A stretch of 16,552 bases of DNA from Candidatus Woesearchaeota archaeon (lineage in GTDB: Archaea > Nanobdellota > Nanobdellia > Woesearchaeales > UBA10200): contig JAGVZX010000021.1 of NCBI GenBank assembly GCA_018302185.1, forward strand, positions 1-16,552. Direction: 5' to 3'. The notes under the pieces are model-generated. The model worked only from the letters and a program-made list of their open reading frames with translations. It made no database searches and had not been told where the DNA came from. Position 1 is the stretch's first letter. Each line of letters begins with the position of its first letter. A program made the position numbers and the translations under genes. Of the stretch, positions 1 to 7,721 are shown piece by piece.

Positions 1-2
1 GA

Positions 3-2858
3 AAAATAAGCGATCTTGAGATTTACAAGGATAAGAACGGAAATAATGAGATAGATTATGATGAAGGAGAAGGTGCAGATGATCCTGCTGACTACTTAGA
101 GGATAATGTTGACGTCTCAAACAACAAAGCATTGCAGGATGAATTTGAGCCGCCAGGTGATTACATTGTCGATCCTACTTCTGGAATAATACGCGCAGCG
201 CAATGTGTCTGTGTGCCAGCGATAGTTGCTTATCTTACATTCTGGAAAGGCGCTTTAGATGCTGTCAAAAAATGTTTCCAAAGTGTATTGATTACAAAGA
301 AAGCACAGAGCGGATTGTGCAAATCTGTGTTAACTGTGTATATCTGCGATATGATTTGGGATGTGATCAGTTGCATAACAAAAAAATATTCTGCAGGTGC
401 AGGAGTTCAGGTAAAAGCAGACGGCATAGGAGGATTTTTTGCTGCAATGAGTGGAGCAAGCAATGATGTGCAGAACTCAATCGTCAATCGTTATGGTGAA
501 TCTGCTATCTACAAAAATTTGTTCAGCGAGCGCAAATTGATCAATGCATTATGCGTTGGTGCATTTACAGGCGACTGGGATATTGATGTGCAGCAATTCC
601 TGCAGGGCCAAGTCAAGATACCTATTGCTTCCCAAGGTTGGGTCCCTACTGCTACTAGAAGATTCATAACTGCAGACCCTAATAATGAGGGATTAGCAAC
701 ATACATCTACCATATTGGCGCAGGCTTGATTGCTGGCAGTGATGTTGATTGGAGTTTAGAGCTTCTTTGCTCGAATAATAATGACTGCAACCAGGGAGAT
801 AATGATGCAGAGGGCAATGCATGCGACTGCGCGCAAGGAAGCAGACCTGGTGAACAGGCAATTAGAATTGATGGAGGAAGATTAAGAGCTGGAGAGAGTA
901 TAGGCGGCACAGACGAGCAGGGAGATCGTTATATTCCACTGACACACCGCATAAGATATGACAAGGTAAGATTAAGATGGAGTTACCAGGATAATAATGG
1001 AAAGAGCGTTACAGATGAGGTTGTTAATCCTATATCATTCACAGGCAGCCCTCCTCCTTTACATTGCAAGTTTAAGGTTGCAGAGATGAGCTTTAACTGC
1101 GGCGCAGCTATTGGAGAGCTTGGCACATTTAAATTTGTTGAAAAGCCAAGACCAAAGAAACAGGTTTACACGATTGACGATCCGATAAAGCTAGATGCGC
1201 AGATAATAAAGAAAAGCCCTAACTATAATCCAGGCAAAGAAGATGCAAGGATTGCAGGATTGATCAATGTACAGACATCTGCAAAAGCAGACCCTAATAA
1301 ACAGATCCCTAAATGGGTTGTATTTACTTTGTTTAATCAGCATAATTCAATAGTGAACATAAAAAGAGGTGCAGCTTCAGAGCCTGCTGCTTATGTACTT
1401 ACAGGAGACGGCACATACAGCACAGAAGCCCAGGTGACTGGCGCAGATAGTGATGCATTAAATATAGATTGGTTATTGCCAGACGGCTATAAGATCAGCA
1501 GAGAGGATTTCAGAAAGATACTCGGCAAAGGCGACATTACACAGATATTTGTTAAAGATGGAGAAAAGCCTTTGCCTGCATTAGAAGCAAGCTATGATAT
1601 ACAACAAGGCTCTGCTACACCATGGGAATTTGCAGTAGTTGCGCAAAAAGAAAAAGATAAAGTTATGTGTTATGTTAAAGACATTGAAACAAGTTCAACT
1701 GCGCAAAACGCTCCTGCATCTGGCACAACACAAGCAATCCTTCAAGAAAAAAATTTAGTTGACCCTAAAGATTGCACTAAAGGCGCAGGAATTACATACC
1801 AGAATATCAGGATAATTGTGCCTCTTAAGAGCGTAAATGATATTAACACGCAAACCCCTAAAAAAGCGATCGCTGCATTTTACAATCCTCCTAAATCAGA
1901 CGGTGGAGACCCAGAATGCACAGGAGAGAAAGTCCAATGGAGATTGGAGATGGCACTGCATCATGGATTGAAAGAGAATGAAAACTTCGACTGGAGCGCA
2001 ACTAACTTTAAGAAAGATACACCAGGAGAGATTGCCCAGTCAAAAGGAGCATTGCAAGCATACAGAGGCAATGACGCGATAATGATCGATGTCATCTGCA
2101 ACCAGAATGCAGGCAATTTTGGACAAGGAAGCAGTAGCAATAATGTTCAGCAAACAGCAGTTACTAACCCAACAGATTCTGCCTTAGCAGCAAACAATAA
2201 TCTAGCAAATACTTTATACAGCATTATGTTAAATAGCTGGAGTTATGACAAGAAATATAGATGTGCAAATGATAAGCTGCAGGATATGGGATATAAAGTT
2301 GAATATGAGATGAATATTAAACTAGGTTATAGAATTCCTGTAATATATAATAGTGATAATAGTGTATTTAACAAACAAGATTCAACATGGAAGCCAACCA
2401 ATCCTGTTACTGATACAGGATGTGAAGATTCTGCTCTTACAAATTTGAACACTAGGCCATTTGGAATACTAGAGCCATTGGATCAAGCTTCTATTACTGG
2501 ATATATGATCAATGGTTGGGCATATGATGCAGATAAATCTGCCGCATCTATTAAAATAAGGATAGAACTAAAAAATTCTGATGGAGTTATTGCAGATACT
2601 TCACCTATACTTACTGCAAGTATGCGAAGGCCAGACTTAGCAAAAGGTAATTTTTTGCCTGCAAATGAGCTTGCTCATGGCTTCACATACACTGTTGCAT
2701 CAAATCTCCCTAAGGGGATTTATACTGTAGATGTTTATGCTCAAGACAGTGGCAATAATAATAACTGGGTAAAAATAAGAGGATCCGGAAAGACAATTAC
2801 CATCGGCAGAAGTAATTTACCTAAAGATAGTAATATAGGTAATTCTGCCTTTGCTTAA
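3..2858 (+). CDS. Large secreted/surface protein, C-terminal part (5' truncated)
   Basis: The frame is open from the first bases of the window to the TAA at 2856, giving 951 visible residues. The true start lies upstream, and the TTG at 132 is only internal. Seen: an acidic EF-hand/dockerin-like stretch (DKNGNNEIDYDE) at residues 10-21. A hydrophobic Cys-containing region (AQCVCVPAIVAYLTFWKGAL and the following 45 residues) could hold membrane segments. A Cys cluster ending in ACDCAQGS follows, then long beta-rich, Asn/Gln-rich sequence. The last roughly 110 residues contain INGWAYDADKSAASIKIRI, resembling the beta-sandwich 'GWAYD' domains of secreted cell-wall proteins. Inference: a giant exported, possibly membrane-anchored surface protein of a kind common in DPANN genomes. 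The function is not recognised. The next gene starts 11 bp downstream on the same strand, suggesting co-transcription with two membrane proteins. Confidence 0.75.
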   Translation, partial: KISDLEIYKDKNGNNEIDYDEGEGADDPADYLEDNVDVSNNKALQDEFEPPGDYIVDPTSGIIRAAQCVCVPAIVAYLTFWKGALDAVKKCFQSVLITKKAQSGLCKSVLTVYICDMIWDVISCITKKYSAGAGVQVKADGIGGFFAAMSGASNDVQNSIVNRYGESAIYKNLFSERKLINALCVGAFTGDWDIDVQQFLQGQVKIPIASQGWVPTATRRFITADPNNEGLATYIYHIGAGLIAGSDVDWSLELLCSNNNDCNQGDNDAEGNACDCAQGSRPGEQAIRIDGGRLRAGESIGGTDEQGDRYIPLTHRIRYDKVRLRWSYQDNNGKSVTDEVVNPISFTGSPPPLHCKFKVAEMSFNCGAAIGELGTFKFVEKPRPKKQVYTIDDPIKLDAQIIKKSPNYNPGKEDARIAGLINVQTSAKADPNKQIPKWVVFTLFNQHNSIVNIKRGAASEPAAYVLTGDGTYSTEAQVTGADSDALNIDWLLPDGYKISREDFRKILGKGDITQIFVKDGEKPLPALEASYDIQQGSATPWEFAVVAQKEKDKVMCYVKDIETSSTAQNAPASGTTQAILQEKNLVDPKDCTKGAGITYQNIRIIVPLKSVNDINTQTPKKAIAAFYNPPKSDGGDPECTGEKVQWRLEMALHHGLKENENFDWSATNFKKDTPGEIAQSKGALQAYRGNDAIMIDVICNQNAGNFGQGSSSNNVQQTAVTNPTDSALAANNNLANTLYSIMLNSWSYDKKYRCANDKLQDMGYKVEYEMNIKLGYRIPVIYNSDNSVFNKQDSTWKPTNPVTDTGCEDSALTNLNTRPFGILEPLDQASITGYMINGWAYDADKSAASIKIRIELKNSDGVIADTSPILTASMRRPDLAKGNFLPANELAHGFTYTVASNLPKGIYTVDVYAQDSGNNNNWVKIRGSGKTITIGRSNLPKDSNIGNSAFA

Positions 2859-2869
2859 CTTAAATCACG

Positions 2870-3766
2870 ATGTTACACACCTCATTTTTTCAAGCTTTGA
2901 AAGCAATAAGACATAACAAGCTTAGATTCTTCTTTATCTCATTGAATGATTTCCTGACTTTCATCTTATTCGGCGCTGTATACTCATACTTTTTCATGCA
3001 GATTTTTCCCATGCTGGAATCGATCAGCAAGCTTACTGGCTTGAAGGTTCTGCAGACATTTGATGCGCAGACAGATGATAAGATAATGGAAGTTGCTGCA
3101 AGCATCCTGGACTTTACCAAACTATATGATGAGATCATCAAGTTAGTTTTTTTGTTTACTTTGGCTCTGTTGGCGATATGGATAATTTCGCAGTCAATCT
3201 CATGGTATAACTCACAAAGAATAGTTTATAAGATGTCCCATGGCACAAAAGAAAAGATAAATTTCACTGCAAGAATCAAAGGATTTGCAGGATATTTTCT
3301 CAAATTTACCATAGTATCCATAATTGCTTTTCTGCTCTTAATTACCCTTATCTACCTTAGCTTCAAGGCATTGTTTGTGCTTACATTCACGCAAGCAGCT
3401 ATAAAGCCAGAATTAACTTCATATTTAGTCCCTGTGCTTATGGTTATCGTGCTATATCTTACAACAGCTAGTTATACCATGATCAGATTTAAGGATAGGA
3501 ATAAAGATAATACTCAAAATAAATTCAAAGCATCGCAATTAAAAGACACCCTAAGAGATGCAATAAACACCAACACATTTCTTATATTCATACTCTCATT
3601 TGCTGTAATTGCTTTAAGCGCTCTGTTGATAACATTGTTTATAAGATATTTAGGGATGACTGCAGGCGCTACAATGGCAATGGTCACGCCGATAATCTTG
3701 CTGGAATTCCCATTGATTGCATTTGCAAGGTTATGGCTATTGACAGAAACAGACCAGATGAAATAA
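2870..3766 (+). CDS. Polytopic membrane protein (paralogue of the next gene)
   Basis: A 298-residue protein with about six hydrophobic segments: near residues 20-48, 90-115, 140-168, 180-205, 235-260 and 265-288. No enzymatic motif is visible. It ends with an Arg-containing tail after a hydrophobic stretch (IAFARLWLLTE), and the same ending pattern (ITFARVYLLLN) is in the next gene, so the two are probably diverged tandem duplicates. The ATG at 2870 lies 11 bp after the surface-protein stop with no clear Shine-Dalgarno site and no well-placed TATA box, which suggests read-through from upstream. A role in assembling or anchoring the upstream surface protein is inference from position only. Confidence 0.85.
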   Translation: MLHTSFFQALKAIRHNKLRFFFISLNDFLTFILFGAVYSYFFMQIFPMLESISKLTGLKVLQTFDAQTDDKIMEVAASILDFTKLYDEIIKLVFLFTLALLAIWIISQSISWYNSQRIVYKMSHGTKEKINFTARIKGFAGYFLKFTIVSIIAFLLLITLIYLSFKALFVLTFTQAAIKPELTSYLVPVLMVIVLYLTTASYTMIRFKDRNKDNTQNKFKASQLKDTLRDAINTNTFLIFILSFAVIALSALLITLFIRYLGMTAGATMAMVTPIILLEFPLIAFARLWLLTETDQMK

Positions 3767-3834
3767 GAGATAAAGAAGATATCTTATACCTCAACAAAAA
3801 AAACAACAAAAGTTATGCTTTATACCCCTAAAAA

Positions 3835-4590
3835 ATGTACAAAACTCACCTGACAAACTACCTTAAATCTGCAAAAATAATATCTGCTAAGCCAGTAGAA
3901 TTAATTTACGCAGCAATTAGTGACATACTTACAATATTTTTCTCGCTTTTTGTTCTTTCATTCTTTGGCAGGATAATTGAAAATCCGCTGACAGAATTCC
4001 TTGTCAATCTTCCTAATCCAGAAAAGCCGCAGAGCAATGCTGTATTAATTCTTATAATAGCATTCATAGTATTATACATCTCATTATACTTAATACTCTC
4101 ATTCCTGCAGCCAATCGCATGGAAGATCGCCCACAAGCTAGTGTACAATGCAAAAGAGAATTATAGTAAGCTTGCAAAATATTTCCTCAGAATCAACATC
4201 TACCTTATCTTGCTGCTTGCATTGATCAACCTTTACCAGGATGTTTTTTATACGATAAACACGATAACAGGCATTACAGTAATCAACAAGACATTCCTGA
4301 ACATCAGTTATCAGTCTATGATTATATTACTGCTATATATTACAGTTATTTCTTATTCAAAGCTTTTGTCGATAAAAGCCAGCATAAGATTTGCTGCAAA
4401 AAAAATTTTAAAATTATTCCCTGCACTGCTGCTGATTGCACTAACATTCGTAGCCATAAATTACATAATGGTTTTTGCTGCTAAACTTCATCCTGGATTG
4501 ACCATCATTCTTGGAATATTATTATTTGCGCCTGCAATAACTTTTGCCAGAGTTTATTTATTATTGAATTTAAAAGAGATCAAAGAATAA
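3835..4590 (+). CDS. Polytopic membrane protein (paralogue of the previous gene)
   Basis: A 251-residue protein with about six hydrophobic segments laid out as in the preceding gene: an N-terminal segment following a short charged stretch (SDILTIFFSLFVLSFFG), a second ending QPIAWKIA, and a C-terminal segment ending FAPAITFARVYLLLN. It is about 45 residues shorter, mainly in loops. The family is not recognised. A 68-bp gap separates it from its paralogue. A TTTATA at about 3818 is too close to the ATG (about 15 nt) to give a full leaderless start, so it may share the upstream transcript or start at an internal ATG. It converges on the endonuclease Q gene 47 bp away. Confidence 0.85.
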   Translation: MYKTHLTNYLKSAKIISAKPVELIYAAISDILTIFFSLFVLSFFGRIIENPLTEFLVNLPNPEKPQSNAVLILIIAFIVLYISLYLILSFLQPIAWKIAHKLVYNAKENYSKLAKYFLRINIYLILLLALINLYQDVFYTINTITGITVINKTFLNISYQSMIILLLYITVISYSKLLSIKASIRFAAKKILKLFPALLLIALTFVAINYIMVFAAKLHPGLTIILGILLFAPAITFARVYLLLNLKEIKE

Positions 4591-4637
4591 AAGAATAATA
4601 TAAAATAAAACAATCCATAATAATCCATTAAAGCAAT

Positions 4638-5879
4638 CTAGAAATCAACCAAGCTCTTCTGCTTGGGATTAAACACATCCAGCTCAATTTTCTCTCCAGG
4701 CTTCACTAGTTTCCCATACTGGCCTGCTCCGCCTGGGATATACTGGATCTGTTCTTCCCTAAAATAGATTATATAATTTGCAATATTCTCATCTACCTGC
4801 TGCAATTCTTCATATGGCGCACGAAACAGTACTCTTATCTCATTACCAAATTTAGCAATAAATTTTTTCCATATATCCTGTACCTTATCAGAATATACAT
4901 TTTTTTTATCGATTGCCAGCGCAATAATTTCAGATAATGGCATTATATGCTTATAATCTGGCCTATGGTCAGGATGGACATTTACAGGTACATCAGAAAG
5001 CTCTTCTATGCGATAATCTACCCCTTTCTTGATCGGCTTTTTGCATTCTGGGCAGCGCCATTTGAATTTTACTCCATCTTTAGGGTCAAAGAATTTTAAG
5101 CAGCCAGTGCATCTTGTCTTGTGATATTTGCCCTCTAGTGGATTAAAGCCTACATTAAGCGTGCATTTTCTTCTACCTTCTCGAAATAGAGCTTTCTTGA
5201 TTTCATCAAAAGTTATCTCTTTAATACGCAATTCATTAAATTCCCTGCCTAACTTATTCGGCCAAGGGCTATGGCCATCACTGTTGCTCAAAAATGTCAA
5301 GTCATGAAGTTCACTTATCCTGTCTGCCATGTTTGTATCTGCGCTCAATCCAAGCTCCATAAATTTGATGTCTTTTGCATATTTACCATAGCACTTTTTG
5401 TATGAATCAAACTTGCCAAACAATCCAAAATAAGGAGTGAATGCATGCGCAAATCCAATCAATGCACCGACATCTCTGCATAACCCTGCAAGCTCTTCAC
5501 TATTGACCCATAGTTTTTGCCGTCCATCTGCCTCAAAATCCTTGCATTTTCCTTTTAATCTTTCTCTTAATTCATCTACTTTAGACATGCTCGGAAAATA
5601 TACAAGATGATGCACCCTATTGCTGCATTCTAGTTCTGTGCCAAGAATGAATTTTGTTCCATTTGAATACTCAAAAATGGCTTCATCAGCTGTCTTTTTA
5701 AGCTGCTCTTTGAAAAGTTTTTGCCAGCCTAAATGAAGTATATCAGCAGATGCCACTAAATTCAGACCTTTCAACGGAGCCTGCTCTGCTATAATATTTG
5801 GGACCATATCCTTGCTAACTGCCCTGGAATACAATCCATGCATATGCAGGTCTGCATTGCATTTGATAAAATCTGACAT
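4638..5879 (-). CDS. Endonuclease Q (PHP-domain, zinc-finger DNA repair nuclease)
   Basis: A 413-residue protein, close to the usual EndoQ length. The PHP metal-site motif DLHMH lies at residues 10-14. Further PHP motifs are GTELEC, GFAHAFTPYFGLFGKF and SNSDGHSPW (D201, H203). A Cys4 zinc finger follows (C257-x2-C260-x15-C276-x2-C279), then a C-terminal region ending in the basic/Pro/Gly stretch GGAGQYGKLVKPGEKI. Known of the family: archaeal EndoQ cuts the phosphodiester bond 5' of deaminated bases (uracil, hypoxanthine) and abasic sites, starting a repair pathway separate from base excision by glycosylases. The start at 5879 is supported by a TATA box about 25 nt upstream (leaderless). It is divergent from the lipoprotein gene. 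Confidence 0.88.
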   Translation of the reverse strand: MSDFIKCNADLHMHGLYSRAVSKDMVPNIIAEQAPLKGLNLVASADILHLGWQKLFKEQLKKTADEAIFEYSNGTKFILGTELECSNRVHHLVYFPSMSKVDELRERLKGKCKDFEADGRQKLWVNSEELAGLCRDVGALIGFAHAFTPYFGLFGKFDSYKKCYGKYAKDIKFMELGLSADTNMADRISELHDLTFLSNSDGHSPWPNKLGREFNELRIKEITFDEIKKALFREGRRKCTLNVGFNPLEGKYHKTRCTGCLKFFDPKDGVKFKWRCPECKKPIKKGVDYRIEELSDVPVNVHPDHRPDYKHIMPLSEIIALAIDKKNVYSDKVQDIWKKFIAKFGNEIRVLFRAPYEELQQVDENIANYIIYFREEQIQYIPGGAGQYGKLVKPGEKIELDVFNPKQKSLVDF

Positions 5880-5896
5880 TTAAGGTACCTCATGGC

Positions 5897-5904
5897 TTTT
5901 TTAT
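5897..5904 (-). promoter_or_regulatory. TATA box of the endonuclease Q gene
   Basis: On the minus strand this reads TATAAAAA, centred about 22-25 nt before the ATG at 5879. That spacing fits an archaeal TATA box driving a leaderless transcript. Confidence 0.5.
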
Positions 5905-5987
5905 ACTTATAGTAACCTTCAATTATATAAAATTATCAGTGATTAAGGCATTTTCAGAAATTCATGATACATTAAAAATCAGAAAGC

Positions 5988-5996
5988 TTTTTAAAC
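5988..5996 (+). promoter_or_regulatory. TATA box of the lipoprotein gene
   Basis: TTTTTAAAC is centred near 5992, predicting a start of transcription near 6018. The leader would be about 18 nt and would carry the GGAGGTG ribosome-binding site at 6023-6029. Confidence 0.5.
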
Positions 5997-6035
5997 TTAG
6001 AATATTTATTAATGTTATCATAGGAGGTGTTTAGA

Positions 6036-6263
6036 ATGAATTTAAAAAAATTAGGTATAGTATTGCTTGTTCTAGCAATGTTGATATTTGCAGTCGGATG
6101 CGCAAAAAAAGCAGCTCCACCAGCGCCTGCACAAGAGCCAGCAGCTGCGCCTGAGCCAGCGCCTGCGCCAGAACCAGCACCAGTTGAGCCGCCAAAAGAA
6201 GTGGTCAAGGAAGAAGTCAAGCCAGTAGCTCCTGCTTCTGGTAGTGTCAAATATTCAGATTAA
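6036..6263 (+). CDS. Small Pro/Ala-rich lipoprotein, probably the front part of a frameshifted gene
   Basis: The ATG at 6036 is preceded by a strong Shine-Dalgarno site (GGAGGTG, 6 nt away). A GTG at 6027 is also in frame but lies inside that site. The 75-residue product has a lipoprotein signal peptide: Lys-Lys, a hydrophobic core, then AVGC with the lipid-carrying Cys22. A tether rich in Ala, Pro and Glu follows (residues 23-60), then a short VKYSD end. The tether would project a domain from the membrane surface, yet the frame stops at tandem TAA TAA before any domain. The next 46 codons in another frame read like the end of a cupredoxin-type fold, so the gene looks interrupted. It may still be translated as a short lipopeptide. 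Confidence 0.7.
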   Translation: MNLKKLGIVLLVLAMLIFAVGCAKKAAPPAPAQEPAAAPEPAPAPEPAPVEPPKEVVKEEVKPVAPASGSVKYSD

Positions 6264-6403
6264 TAAGCGAAAAGACAAAGACCATAGTTAGCAAAAGAAC
6301 AGTTCCTGGAGAGAAAGTTGAAACCACATTTACAAAAGCAGGAACATTTGAATACATAAACGCTGTAAAAGCTAACCATAAGGGCAAGGTTGTTGTCGAG
6401 TAA
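6245..6403 (+). pseudogene. Out-of-frame cupredoxin-like C-terminal segment of the lipoprotein gene
   Basis: The frame from 6245 to the TAA at 6401 is shifted relative to the lipoprotein. It encodes ISEKTKTIVSKRTVPGEKVE followed by TTFTKAGTFEYINAVKANHK and GKVVVE. The pattern 'T-F-K-A-G-T-F-E-Y ... N-H-K-G-K-V-V-V-E' matches the last strands of cupredoxins (usually AGTYEYxCxxHxxMxGxVxV). The Cys and the first His expected in the copper site are replaced (INAVKAN). One extra base near 6260 would join the two frames into one product of about 121 residues. That is short for signal peptide, tether and a whole cupredoxin, so an internal loss is also possible. A sequencing error or programmed frameshift cannot be excluded. 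Confidence 0.5.
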
Positions 6404-6411
6404 GCGATCTG

Positions 6412-6446
6412 TTTTTTTTGTTTTTTTATTTAATTTCTTTGTTTTT
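6412..6446 (+). terminator. Poly-T transcription terminator
   Basis: Runs of eight and seven T residues, followed by further T-rich sequence, lie about 9 nt after the stop of the cupredoxin-like frame. This is a typical intrinsic archaeal terminator. Its position suggests that the whole 6036-6403 stretch is still transcribed as one unit. Confidence 0.5.
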
Positions 6447-6480
6447 ATTCATTTTAGGGATTATAGATCTGATTCTCTTA

Positions 6481-6729
6481 TCAATAACAAACCTCAGATG
6501 ATGATTTTTTCTTTATGCTAAAATTTCCAAGCAAAACTTTTATATAGTTGCTTGCCTTTATTATATTGAGAGGGGTGTAATATAGATAGTTTTTGATATA
6601 GCCAAGTTTCATCATATTCCAGATATAATCAAGAACGACTGGCTTTGTTTTATTCTGTTGCCAACAGCAACTTACCTTAAAAAAGGTGTTAGTAATTTGA
6701 CAGTTTATCCTATTGATAAGGCTTAGCAT
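6481..6729 (-). CDS. Possible small ORF of unknown function
   Basis: An 82-residue reading frame from an ATG at 6729 to a TGA at 6481 on the minus strand; a TTG at 6738 is also in frame. The sequence is Lys/Asn/Tyr/Ile-rich with a segment KPVVLDYIWNMMKLGYIKNY and a lysine-rich end. A weak AT-rich TATA-like stretch lies 12-26 nt upstream. No family is recognised. The plus strand in the same codon register is also open for 45 codons (6586-6723), so coding strand is uncertain. The region may instead be a decayed gene. Confidence 0.2.
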   Translation of the reverse strand: MLSLINRINCQITNTFFKVSCCWQQNKTKPVVLDYIWNMMKLGYIKNYLYYTPLNIIKASNYIKVLLGNFSIKKKSSSEVCY

Positions 6730-6760
6730 TGCAAACAATGTTTAAGTTATATCACTGGTG

Positions 6761-6976
6761 ATGCTCCACCAGGCCAGCCTGCTGTATAAAAAAGCATATG
6801 ATGGATTGGCAAAAACAATCCAGCAATATTTGCTAAAAAGATATGGTGGATAATTCCATTATAGATTAAAGCAAATTGCGCAGATAAATGCACCAAAAAT
6901 GCATCCATTTGATTCATGTGCAAAAAAATACAGCTTGCTGGCAAATAGAGGCTTTGCATATATAGTATATACCTAA
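6761..6976 (+). pseudogene. Possible gene remnant interrupted by an in-frame stop
   Basis: The plus-strand frame from the ATG at 6761 gives 30 protein-like residues (MLHQASLLYKKAYDGLAKTI, then QQYLLKRYGG). It meets a TAA at 6851, then continues in the same frame for 40 more residues (containing KKYSLLANRGFAYIVYT) to a TAA at 6974. An upstream segment in another frame (6586-6723) also looks coding-like (KNDWLCFILLPTATYLKKG). The pieces together suggest an inactivated gene of unrecognised family. Chance open frames in AT-rich DNA are a real alternative, and the opposite strand is also open at 6747-7025. Confidence 0.2.
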
Positions 6977-6985
6977 GCAATATAA

Positions 6986-7180
6986 ATGGCTGAAAGTTCA
7001 CAACATTACAATATAAAAAAGCCAATAATAATCAAAGAACGAGGCAAAAAAATGCTAGAGCTTGACGCAGCAAATGTAGAGGAATTCAATGAGTTTAGAG
7101 CGCATAAGCTGTTTAAAGAAGAGACTGTCCTTGGCGCTGTCATTCTGGCAGCATTCATCATCCTTTTCGTATTTCTCTGA
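6986..7180 (+). CDS. Small single-pass membrane protein (C-terminal anchor)
   Basis: A 64-residue protein: a basic/polar N-terminal part, a short acidic helix-like stretch (LDAANVEEFNEF), then a C-terminal hydrophobic segment (VLGAVILAAFIILFVFL) ending at the stop. This is a tail-anchored layout. TATA-like sequence (TATATAGTATATA, 6958-6970) lies about 20-27 nt before the ATG at 6986, supporting a leaderless start. A second start at 7051 (MLELDAAN) has a weak GAGG upstream and would give a 42-residue form. No family is recognised. The structured element at 7217-7412 follows about 36 bp after its stop. Confidence 0.5.
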   Translation: MAESSQHYNIKKPIIIKERGKKMLELDAANVEEFNEFRAHKLFKEETVLGAVILAAFIILFVFL

Positions 7181-7216
7181 TTCTGATAAAAACTTAAAAC
7201 ATCATTAAATTTTACA

Positions 7217-7412
7217 AATGCCAAAGCTGTGGCTGATGTCGCCAATTTTGCGAACACCTTCATAGATTCCTGCAAGAATTTGCCGGAGGTTCCATGAGAG
7301 GCAAATTCAATCTACTAAATTTGCGAGTGTTCGCAGGCGACCTCGAAAGGCGGGAAAAGCTATACGCAGTATTGCTTTTTCCGACTTGAGACAAAGCCAC
7401 AGCTTTGGCATT
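7217..7412. ncRNA. Candidate structured RNA (or miniature element), 196 nt, 18-bp closing stem
   Basis: The ends form a perfect 18-bp stem (7217-7234 with 7395-7412). Inside are nested helices: GTCGCC/GGCGAC (7238-7243 with 7336-7341), GCGAACAC/GTGTTCGC (7250-7257 with 7327-7334), TAGATT/AATCTA (7263-7268 with 7309-7314) and GAATTTGCC/GGCAAATTC (7276-7284 with 7300-7308). A second arm pairs CTCGA (7342-7346) with TTGAG and GGGAAAAGC (7352-7360) with GCTTTTTCC (7374-7382). The result is a closing stem opening into two arms, and the GC content is clearly above the flanks. I see no long convincing reading frame. The strand is unresolved: AT-rich TATA-like sequence lies near -25 on both sides. 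RNase P and SRP signature motifs were not found. A MITE-like element is the alternative, but no target duplication is visible. Confidence 0.55.
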
Positions 7413-7478
7413 GAAAGAGAATAGTTAAATCTCCTAAAAACCCCAACCATTTTAAACCCTCAATAATTAACCGGAGGA

Positions 7479-7646
7479 ATGAAATTGATACAACTGCTTG
7501 CATCATGGCTTATAGTCGTTGTAGTCATTAACCTAGTACTGTTCATATTAGGAAAGATTTCTGTGTTTGCATTTTGGAGCATCACTGCATTAATAGGGAT
7601 ATTGGCATATTATGTTATACCTTACTATCAGAAAAATAAGAGATAA
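7479..7646 (+). CDS. Small two-helix membrane protein, 55 aa
   Basis: The ATG at 7479 opens a 55-codon frame ending in TAA TAA. Two hydrophobic helices are separated by a short Gly/Lys turn (SWLIVVVVINLVLFILGK, then VFAFWSITALIGILAYYVI), followed by a basic tail (YYQKNKR), which suggests a cytoplasmic C-terminus. A GGAGG at 7473-7477 is only 1 nt from this ATG, but 7 nt from an in-frame TTG at 7485, so TTG may be the real start and give 53 residues. No family is recognised. It lies between the structured element and the DNA ligase gene. Confidence 0.55.
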   Translation: MKLIQLLASWLIVVVVINLVLFILGKISVFAFWSITALIGILAYYVIPYYQKNKR

Positions 7647-7690
7647 TAAAAAATAGACAAGACCTACCTTTTCTCTTTTCCCACAACAAA

Positions 7691-7700
7691 CTATTTATAC
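7691..7700 (+). promoter_or_regulatory. TATA box of the DNA ligase gene
   Basis: CTATTTATAC is centred about 25 nt before the ATG at 7722, which predicts a leaderless ligase mRNA. A pyrimidine-rich stretch (7668-7682) just upstream may terminate the preceding small gene. Confidence 0.55.
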
Positions 7701-7721
7701 AACTAATAATTAATAAAACTT

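Noticed and set aside
5972..6250. Minus-strand frame rich in Gly/Ala/Ser, collagen-like in look
   Set aside because: It is the antisense of the Pro/Ala-rich lipoprotein tether, which has a strong ribosome-binding site and a signal peptide on the plus strand.
7006..7275. 89-residue minus-strand frame running into the structured element
   Set aside because: Opposite the small membrane protein and partly inside paired RNA arms; no promoter and no family recognised.
7217..7412. Insertion sequence or MITE with terminal inverted repeats
   Set aside because: Not fully excluded, but no transposase and no flanking target duplication are seen, and the interior is itself structured, which favours an RNA.
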